Below, piece by piece: positions 57,815-64,000 of a stretch of DNA of 64,000 nt. A model generated the notes under the pieces. The model did no database searches, was not told the DNA's origin, and saw only the letters and a program-made list of their open reading frames with translations. The translations under genes and the position numbers were made by a program. The DNA comes from Fen-1301 sp963786395 (GTDB taxonomy: Bacteria > Bacteroidota > Ignavibacteria > Ignavibacteriales > Ignavibacteriaceae). How positions within the stretch are numbered: the stretch's first letter is position 1; every line of letters begins with the position of its first letter. Where the stretch lies: NCBI GenBank assembly GCA_963786395.1, contig CAWAZD010000021.1:62001-126000 (forward strand). The letters run 5' to 3'.

Positions 57815-58534
57815 CTAGGGGTTTATTTTAACAACTCTGCCATCTAAACTATATTCAGTGTTAATATTCTTAAGAAATTCTTTAGCTTCTTTTTCAGTAA
57901 CGAATTTCCCTGCATAAACTACGTGGAAGGTGGTTCCTGCAACATCTTTATCAGAAACCTGACTTGTAATTCCAGCATCTTCAAACTGTTTCTTTAATAA
58001 TTCCGCATTGTCTTTTCTGCTGAATGCACCTGCTTGTATAGTAAATTTATAATCTAATTTTGTATCCTGCTTTTTATTTATTTTCTTTGGAGGCAATGGA
58101 TCAATTGCGGGACGTTCGCTATTATTCTCGTCAATTACGGGAGTATTCTTTTCCGCTACTTTAATATAAGGTGAAGATGGGTAATCTCTTTTTAATCTAT
58201 CCAAATAGGTTGAAGCTGCCTCAAATGTTTGCTGCGCATAGTAATATGAATAGATCCTGAACAAAGATGCATCAGCATATTTGCTTTGAGGATAATTATC
58301 TGCCACTTTTGAAAATAATTTTACTGATCCCTGACCATCCTCCGTGAGTACACCTTCAAGGAATAATACATTTGCATCATTAGGATTATTGGATTTCAAT
58401 TTAGGAAGGATGGACTTAACTTCTTCTCTGTTTCCGCTTTCTATTTTTTTGAGATAATCACTTATATCAATGCTCTGAGCAAAGCAAGCAAAACTTGTAA
58501 TGAAAAAGAAAAATATAATTAGTTTAGAAAACAT
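57815..58534 (-). CDS. SPOR-domain protein with TPR-like region
   Basis: 239 residues with signal peptide (KLIIFFFFITSFACFAQS). Residues 30-130 are TPR-like (YLDRLKRDYPSSPYIKVAE), residues 160-239 are a SPOR domain (FTIQAGAFSRKDNAELLKK), which binds denuded peptidoglycan at division sites. One base separates it from miaB. Confidence 0.88.
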   Translation of the reverse strand: MFSKLIIFFFFITSFACFAQSIDISDYLKKIESGNREEVKSILPKLKSNNPNDANVLFLEGVLTEDGQGSVKLFSKVADNYPQSKYADASLFRIYSYYYAQQTFEAASTYLDRLKRDYPSSPYIKVAEKNTPVIDENNSERPAIDPLPPKKINKKQDTKLDYKFTIQAGAFSRKDNAELLKKQFEDAGITSQVSDKDVAGTTFHVVYAGKFVTEKEAKEFLKNINTEYSLDGRVVKINP

Positions 58535-58535
58535 A

Positions 58536-59885
58536 TCAGGCTGTAAGCGCCAGGTTATTATTATCCAGTTTTACAGATTTAATATAAGATCCAAATAAAG
58601 TTGCGGAGGAAGCACGGTCAATCTTAATCTTAACATAATCCCCTTCTCTGATACCCTCCGTAAGGGGAATTATAACTACTTTATTTGTATCAGTTCTTCC
58701 GGAAAAAAACTGATCAGATTTCTTACTGAATCCTTCAATAAGAATAATTTCTTCACGTCCAATCATACTCTGGTTAATTTCATAAGAAATTATCTGCTGC
58801 TGGTCAATTATTTCCTGAAGTCTCTTACCTTTGACTTCTTCTGGAACATCATCGTCCATTCTAAATGCCTTAGTCCCTTCCCTCGGGGAATACTTGAACA
58901 TATAAGCGCCGTCATATTTAACAGCCCGTATGACATCAAGTGTCATAACATGATCTTCATAAGTCTCAGACGGGAATCCTGAAATAATATCAGTAGAAAA
59001 ACTTACACCTGGAATTATCTTCCTCGCTTTTTCAATTATATTAAGATAATGTTCAATTGTATACGTTCTGTTCATTAGTTCCAGAATTCTGTTGGATCCA
59101 GACTGCACAGGCAGATGAATGTAATTACAGATATTCGGGTTTTCTGCAATCGTGTATAATAGCTTGTCAGAAAAATCCTGCGGGTGGGAAGTAGAGTATC
59201 TTATTCTTAACGATCCGTCAACTACAGCACAGGCAGCAAGCAAATCGGCAAAATCATTTCCGTTATCAACATATGAATTTACATTCTGTCCAAGAAGCGT
59301 AACTTCCCTGAACTTTCTTTCTGATAACTGCTTTACTTCCTGCACAATTGAATTTAAAGGACGGCTTCTTTCCCTTCCTCTGGTGAATGGAACAACACAG
59401 AATGTGCAAAATTTATCGCATCCACGCATTACCGAAATCCAAGCCTGTAATCCATCTTCCCTGAAAGGAATTATATCATCATAAGTTTCTGTTTTGGAAA
59501 GTTTTACGCCTATCCCCTTATCACCATTGAAAGCAATATTTATATATTCCGGCAATCTTCTGTATTCATCAGGACCCACTACAAGATCAACAATCTTTTT
59601 ATCCTCTATGAGGTCCTTCCTCAAACGTTCAGCCATACAGCCAAGAATACCTACAACAAGATTAGGGTTACTTCCTTTGAGATTTTTGAAATTGCCGAGC
59701 CTTCCATAAATTCGTTGTTCAGCATTTTCCCTGACACTACAAGTATTAAGAAGAACAACATCGGCATTGTCTTGACTTTTGGTTATTTCATATCCCGCAT
59801 CTTTAAGAATACCGGTAATAATTTCGGTATCCGCAAGGTTCATTTGACAACCATAGGTTTCAATATAAATGTTGCTTTTGCTCAT
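58536..59885 (-). CDS. miaB: tRNA-2-methylthio-N6-dimethylallyladenosine synthase
   Basis: 449 residues. N-terminal MTTase domain (IETYGCQMNLADTE), radical SAM GCDKFCTFCVVPFTRGRERSR-type core (CxxxCxxC) and TRAM domain. The YGCQMN start and RGRERSR are diagnostic of MiaB rather than RimO. Methylthiolates i6A37. Start ATG 59885 comes 113 bases from the ccmF stop. Confidence 0.94.
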   Translation of the reverse strand: MSKSNIYIETYGCQMNLADTEIITGILKDAGYEITKSQDNADVVLLNTCSVRENAEQRIYGRLGNFKNLKGSNPNLVVGILGCMAERLRKDLIEDKKIVDLVVGPDEYRRLPEYINIAFNGDKGIGVKLSKTETYDDIIPFREDGLQAWISVMRGCDKFCTFCVVPFTRGRERSRPLNSIVQEVKQLSERKFREVTLLGQNVNSYVDNGNDFADLLAACAVVDGSLRIRYSTSHPQDFSDKLLYTIAENPNICNYIHLPVQSGSNRILELMNRTYTIEHYLNIIEKARKIIPGVSFSTDIISGFPSETYEDHVMTLDVIRAVKYDGAYMFKYSPREGTKAFRMDDDVPEEVKGKRLQEIIDQQQIISYEINQSMIGREEIILIEGFSKKSDQFFSGRTDTNKVVIIPLTEGIREGDYVKIKIDRASSATLFGSYIKSVKLDNNNLALTA

Positions 59886-59997
59886 TTAAACTTTTGATAG
59901 ATTATTGAAATAGCTTTAGAATTAACTTTAAAAATAATAAAATAAATGGCAATAATACTCCTAGGTAAAAGTAATATTTGCCTTTACGACCCGGTAT

Positions 59998-61893
59998 CTA
60001 TTTTCTAAAGGATTCCTGTAATCTTCTGGTTACTGAAAAGCCGAAGCCAAGAACCATTACAAGCACACCTGTCCATACAAAATTAATGAAGGGTTTTACA
60101 CTTGCTGTAATAGTTAAAACTTCCTTTGATTTCTTTGGCATATTCTGCGCTGAATTATCCAGGTTCGAAAGAGCAAGATCAACTGTACCGGTTGCCTGAA
60201 GATTCAGAAGTGTTACTTTTACATTTCCATCTTTCAGATCAGCAGATGTCATGCTGCGTTGTCCACCCTTGCTGATAAGTGCAACTTTAAAGTTCTCTTT
60301 CTTGCCGTTAGTTTCTGCAGACATATTCACATCAATCTGAAAATCCTTACCGGCCATCATTGCTTCTCTGACTTCAGGCGGGAAGTTAAATTCATCAAAT
60401 GTAATTTTAACATTGTTATATTCTTTCGATTCACCTTTCTTCAAAGTAACGTTATTCCCCTTTGAACCATCATCTTCTTCATATCCAAGTGGCGATATAT
60501 AGAAATCATGGGTCACAAGATTAAGAATTGCCGGTTCTCTCATGAGACCATTATTAAATTCGCTGATATACATTACAGGTGAAATCTTGTAATTATCATT
60601 ACCTTTCTTAAGCGAAAGATTAAATTCATATTTAGTTGCATTCTCAATAGGAGTATAACCTGTAAAAATAATGTCATATCCCAGAGCATGATTGGGGACA
60701 TTCTTTTCAAGATTGACATCAATTTGTTTTGTGTATCCCGCAGAACCGATAACTCCAAGAATAAATAGTGCTATTCCAATATGGGCAATATATGCGCCCA
60801 GCATTTTAAGTCCACCCCTGATTATTCTAAATGCAATTGTAATATTTACAACAAGAGTAACCGCAGCAGAGAATGCAAGTAGCAGCATCATAATATCAGT
60901 TACACCACCTACTACCCATATAAGTATTGTTACAAATAATGAAAGTGATAGTGGAATGATTGAACTTTTCAGAAGATCTTCACGACGGGTTGTATTCCAT
61001 TTCAAAAGTAGGCTTAATCCATTCAACAATCCTATTATTATTGCAAGCGGAATATGCATCTGGTTATAAAAGAATGCATCAACAGATTTGCCGAATAAAG
61101 GTGCGGAAGTTCCTACAAGTACAATTAATGCTGAGGCACTTAATACAATAGCCGCAGTAAATAATGCAAGATCTCTTGATAATATTTGCTCATCTGACGG
61201 AACAGGTTCAGATAAAAACTTCCATCTGTAAATGACCATACCGAATCCCAGAATAATAAAGGATCCAATAAAAATTATCAGAAATAAATAAACAAGCATT
61301 CCCGGATCAACAAAGGAATGCACCGATGCGTCACCAAGAACTCCGCTCCTGGTTAAAAATGTACTGTATAAAACAAGAATATATGTCATTAAACATAATA
61401 TCAGATTTGTCTTAGCAAATTTACCGATCCCTCCGTTAGCCTGACTTTTCCTCTGAACTAAAAGAGTATGAATAGAAGCTACACCAACTAACCAAGGAAT
61501 TAAACTGGAATTCTCAACAGGATCCCATGCCCAATAGCCACCCCAGCCTAACATTTCATAAGCCCAATAGCCTCCCATCATTATTCCAAGTCCTAATATT
61601 CCTGCACCGGCTAATACCCACGGAAATGAATGTTTTACCCATTCACGATAATCATTTTTCATCAGGGCGGCTACTGCAAATGCAAATGGAACTGTAGCCA
61701 TTGAGAATCCCGTGAATAAAATAGGAGGATGTATCTGCATCCAGAAATTTGTTAACTGCGGATTCAATCCTTTACCGTTAATTATAAATTCTTTTAATGT
61801 AACGCCGGCACCGGAAAGGTTTGCAAATAAATCGGAGTTCATCTTTATGAAACTCTGCCCTGACTGACCATCAGAAAACTGAAAGTTTTGCAT
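59998..61893 (-). CDS. ccmF: Cytochrome c haem lyase CcmF, C-terminal main part
   Basis: 631 residues. WGGYWAWDPVENSS (WWD haem-handling motif) near residue 120, HPPILFTGF, and multiple helices mark CcmF/NrfE. C-terminal periplasmic domain is about 230 residues. Frame is shifted relative to the upstream part: removing one T in AAAGATTATTAATCC (61917-61930) gives KDINPAFLNLPFMQ and continues this frame, so ATG 61893 is internal. Confidence 0.9.
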   Translation of the reverse strand: MQNFQFSDGQSGQSFIKMNSDLFANLSGAGVTLKEFIINGKGLNPQLTNFWMQIHPPILFTGFSMATVPFAFAVAALMKNDYREWVKHSFPWVLAGAGILGLGIMMGGYWAYEMLGWGGYWAWDPVENSSLIPWLVGVASIHTLLVQRKSQANGGIGKFAKTNLILCLMTYILVLYSTFLTRSGVLGDASVHSFVDPGMLVYLFLIIFIGSFIILGFGMVIYRWKFLSEPVPSDEQILSRDLALFTAAIVLSASALIVLVGTSAPLFGKSVDAFFYNQMHIPLAIIIGLLNGLSLLLKWNTTRREDLLKSSIIPLSLSLFVTILIWVVGGVTDIMMLLLAFSAAVTLVVNITIAFRIIRGGLKMLGAYIAHIGIALFILGVIGSAGYTKQIDVNLEKNVPNHALGYDIIFTGYTPIENATKYEFNLSLKKGNDNYKISPVMYISEFNNGLMREPAILNLVTHDFYISPLGYEEDDGSKGNNVTLKKGESKEYNNVKITFDEFNFPPEVREAMMAGKDFQIDVNMSAETNGKKENFKVALISKGGQRSMTSADLKDGNVKVTLLNLQATGTVDLALSNLDNSAQNMPKKSKEVLTITASVKPFINFVWTGVLVMVLGFGFSVTRRLQESFRK

Positions 61894-62396
61894 AAAAGGA
61901 AGATTTAAAAAGGCAGGATTAATAATCTTTTAAACTAAGGAAAATTGGCTCAGCCCAAATAGAAGCAAAAGGATTTTTGAAATAAAGGTGAAACCATTAT
62001 AAGCAAAAAAGTTGTCGCAAGTGAAAACACTGCCATTACTCTTGGTTCAAGGTCGCCTCTTTTTGAACAATATGACTGTAATACAACTCCAACCAATGAA
62101 CTGAGAACAAGCCACAGAAAGAAACTTCCCTCCTGACCAGCCCAGAATGTAGATGCAAGTTTACCGCCTGAAAGTGCATTGCCGCTGTAACTATAAACAT
62201 AATGTAAAGAGTAATTATGAGTTAGAATATTGTACTCGAGAAAAACCGCGGCAGCTATAACCAGCATTGCCATCGAGTGATATCCTATCCTTCCATAGTT
62301 AAGTGTATTTTGGTAACCCCTGAAATTGAGGTAATACATCACCATCGAAAAAAGGCTGCACGCAAGTGCAATAGTTAATATTATACTACCTGCCAT
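61893..62396 (-). CDS. ccmF: CcmF, N-terminal part (frame changed twice)
   Basis: The frame from 62396 to 61950 (148 residues) has the CcmF opening helices and WAGQEGSFFLWL. It stops at TGA after one extra A in the A5 run at 61974-61978; deleting it gives FQNPFASIWAEPIFLSL, which runs to a second break at 61917-61930. Repaired total is about 800 residues, normal for CcmF. Confidence 0.88.
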
Positions 62397-62446
62397 ATTC
62401 TTTACCTATTTATTAATATTTTTATCCCGGATGAGACAATAAGGAT

Positions 62447-62836
62447 TTATAAACTTGATGATTTTACTTTGTCTTCCTGATACTTGCTCGGACATTTTGT
62501 AAGGATATCCCTTGCATGGAAATATCCATCCTTATATTGCCCTGTTACTACAACACTCTTTGCTGATTCAAAATTGTTTGGAATCGTACCATTAAAGACT
62601 ACTTTCATTTCATTCCCTTTTTCATCAATCATATAAAAAGAAAAAGTCTTGTTAAGCTTATCTACTTCAAAGTTTTTTGATTTTACCCAACTACCGGTAG
62701 CTTTGCAAACTTTATCTTTTGACATAACATTTTGGAAGTTACTTTCATATTGTATGTTGCTCTGTGTAAAAAAGTAAACCATAATTGCGAGAAAAACGGT
62801 AATAATACCTCCGCCGAACAAGTATTTATTCTTCAT
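62447..62836 (-). CDS. ccmE: Haem chaperone CcmE, Cys (CxxxY) type
   Basis: 129 residues with one N-terminal helix and an OB-fold (ATGSWVKSKNFEVDKLNK). The haem-attachment motif is CPSKY (Cys115, Tyr119) at the position of the HxxxY of E. coli CcmE. Cys-type CcmE is known in archaea and some bacteria and goes with System I variants lacking CcmH. Delivers haem from CcmC to CcmF in the periplasm. Confidence 0.9.
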   Translation of the reverse strand: MKNKYLFGGGIITVFLAIMVYFFTQSNIQYESNFQNVMSKDKVCKATGSWVKSKNFEVDKLNKTFSFYMIDEKGNEMKVVFNGTIPNNFESAKSVVVTGQYKDGYFHARDILTKCPSKYQEDKVKSSSL

Positions 62837-62884
62837 ATTATATTTTATCTCCTTTAAATTTCTATCTTAAGTAAAAGCTACATA

Positions 62885-63073
62885 TCAATGTTTATTATTA
62901 AATTTTGCTTCTTCAACAAGTTCATCTTTTTTATTCTTAAATTCTTTTTCGAAACTCTTAATTCTTTTGTCCAGGTTAAGAAGGTAAAAGAATATCCCTG
63001 TCCAGACAATCAGAACAATTATCATAACGATATAAATAGCGTTATTCTGAAGAAATTGATAGAGTCCTTCCAA
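62885..63073 (-). CDS. ccmD: CcmD-like small membrane protein
   Basis: 62 residues: one helix (AIYIVMIIVLIVWTGIFFYLL) and a charged tail. Size, position between ccmC and ccmE, and topology fit CcmD, which links CcmE to CcmC. Not sequence-diagnostic on its own. Confidence 0.78.
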   Translation of the reverse strand: MEGLYQFLQNNAIYIVMIIVLIVWTGIFFYLLNLDKRIKSFEKEFKNKKDELVEEAKFNNKH

Positions 63074-63074
63074 A

Positions 63075-63779
63075 TTAACCTCTTGTATATATTTTATTGA
63101 TTCGGTTTTTATATATTAATGATTTATAACCAATATTCCACATCCAAAAATATAGGATAGTGAATCCTATTAATGAAAGGAAGAATATTAACTGCATATT
63201 TCCGTTCATCTTAAAATTAACGACAGGACCGGCATTTGTATCATCGGCGGAACCGGGATGCAATCCTTTCATAATCCTGGGCATAATGAAAATAAAAAAA
63301 GGTACAGTTAAAAAAGCTATTACAGAATACACTGCCGAAAGTGTAGCCCTTTTTTCCTCAGACTCAAGGGAAGACCTGAGGGCAAACCAGGCGCCGTAAA
63401 TCAATAATAATGCAAAAATACTTGTTTGCCTTGGATCCCAGCTCCAATAGGAACCCCATGCGAATTTTGCCCATACAGCACCTGTAATTGTGGCTAATAC
63501 ACAGAATATCATTCCAAGTTGCGCTGCAGCATAACTTTTGGCATCGTCATCAAGGTTTTTCTTTCTCAAATACTTTACACTATATATCGTTGACATTAAA
63601 AACGCTACTACTGTAAGCCATGCCGTAGGTACATGGAAAAATATGATCTTAGCGTTCTGTTCCAAACCTCTGATCAACGGAAATTCATACCAATGGATGG
63701 GATTCTCAACAATGGGAAATGCTATTCCCGCCACTGATACAAAACTCAACAGTAGAAAAAGAAATATCTTCCAAGCCAT
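63075..63779 (-). CDS. ccmC: Haem exporter/handling protein CcmC
   Basis: 234 residues with six helices. WGSYWSWDPRQTS near residue 118 is the WWD motif, with flanking haem-ligand His (FFHVPTAW near 47; GLHPGSADD). Passes haem to CcmE together with CcmD. One base before ccmD. Confidence 0.92.
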   Translation of the reverse strand: MAWKIFLFLLLSFVSVAGIAFPIVENPIHWYEFPLIRGLEQNAKIIFFHVPTAWLTVVAFLMSTIYSVKYLRKKNLDDDAKSYAAAQLGMIFCVLATITGAVWAKFAWGSYWSWDPRQTSIFALLLIYGAWFALRSSLESEEKRATLSAVYSVIAFLTVPFFIFIMPRIMKGLHPGSADDTNAGPVVNFKMNGNMQLIFFLSLIGFTILYFWMWNIGYKSLIYKNRINKIYTRG

Positions 63780-63808
63780 AGTTTTTATTCTGTTTTTGTT
63801 ATTAAAAC

Positions 63809-64000
63809 TTAATCTTTCCAGACAAAATCAAACAGCATATAAGAAGCTGCGACCATGATCACATCATAGCATATGACCATTGCCAGTTCAAACTCACTTT
63901 GTTCAAATGATGTGCCATCTAAAGAGTTCAAAGTTAATTGAACAACTAATAATATTAAAGGCAGAAGTATAGGAAACGACAGAACCGGGTATAAAGTTCC
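63809..64000 (-). CDS. ccmB: CcmB haem exporter subunit, C-terminal end (5' partial)
   Basis: The last 63 residues are visible (open at the right edge). LSFPILLPLILLVVQLTLN and the final YMLFDFVWKD match the CcmB C-terminus; together with ccmC-ccmD-ccmE-ccmF this fits the System I gene order. CcmB is the membrane part of the CcmAB ABC complex; ccmA would lie beyond the window. Confidence 0.82.
   Translation of the reverse strand, partial: GTLYPVLSFPILLPLILLVVQLTLNSLDGTSFEQSEFELAMVICYDVIMVAASYMLFDFVWKD

Noticed and set aside
61893..62396. Two separate cytochrome biogenesis genes at ccmF
   Set aside because: The two frames are the two ends of one CcmF; the segment between them encodes the missing link in a third frame.
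1..64000. tRNA or rRNA genes
   Set aside because: Looked for GTTCGAATC-type T-loops and conserved rRNA stretches in gaps; those found (for example GGTTCGAAA near 60164) lie inside genes and lack a cloverleaf.

Overview
This window looks like a chromosomal segment of an Ignavibacteriota-type bacterium (Bacteroidota/Chlorobiota lineage), AT-rich, Gram-negative and probably gliding or secretion-competent. The evidence is a SprA-type type IX secretion (T9SS) translocon next to a PorX-like receiver/PglZ regulator, a cargo protein with a T9SS C-terminal sorting domain, a GWxTD-domain protein, an LptE-family lipoprotein, a BamA-like barrel, a two-subunit 2-oxoacid:ferredoxin oxidoreductase and a Cys-type CcmE. 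I see no rRNA, tRNA, CRISPR array, insertion sequence or prophage.

Layout. Bases 3-4623 (+) hold a compact cluster: a flavin/NAD(P) oxidoreductase fused to a membrane polyferredoxin, a CofC-like (TIGR04282-type) transferase, an ArsS-type radical SAM enzyme and a polyprenyl-phosphate-type glycosyltransferase. A ClC channel/transporter follows and converges on korB-korA. Bases 9263-14325 (-) form a run porX-tsaE-tsaB-DUF1573-accD-panC, with sprA just upstream at 14408-21606. Citrate synthase (22016-23309, -) lies opposite an unknown membrane protein; a YIP1-family membrane gene follows. Bases 25799-30303 (+) are an operon tnaA-DUF4905-amrA-amrB-DUF2520. Bases 30304-31488 are repeat-rich spacer. 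Then come a T9SS cargo gene, a heterodimeric ABC exporter, serS and leuS (all but the cargo on -). Bases 41012-44629 are BamA-like/UbiA/rnhB/yraN. Bases 44894-51108 are CPBP protease, DUF2007, cdsA, rimO, GWxTD, PfkB kinase and a small barrel protein. Bases 51346-57676 are a sigma-54 activator, LptE, a processive glycosyltransferase, TPR, DNA glycosylase, GT9 and DUF3108: an envelope-oriented run. Bases 57815-58534 encode a SPOR protein and 58536-59885 miaB. The right end is a System I cytochrome c maturation cluster ccmB-C-D-E-F, with ccmB cut by the window edge.

Two genome-wide properties stand out. First, nine or ten genes are broken by single-base frame changes. In 13 of the 14 sites I could resolve, deleting one base restores the expected protein, often at a short homopolymer. 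This uniform +1 bias is more like uncorrected insertion errors in the assembly than natural decay, so I annotate these genes as single interrupted coding regions. Second, the gaps between operons carry dispersed palindromes (core TGTCATTCCCGC...GCGGGAATCC), a MITE-like element with 16-bp terminal inverted repeats, and four short tandem arrays with periods of 8, 10, 10 and 11 bp.

The best candidates for new biology are the ArsS/polyferredoxin cluster at the left edge, the panC gene whose only correctly placed start is ATC behind a good Shine-Dalgarno, and the short-period intergenic arrays.
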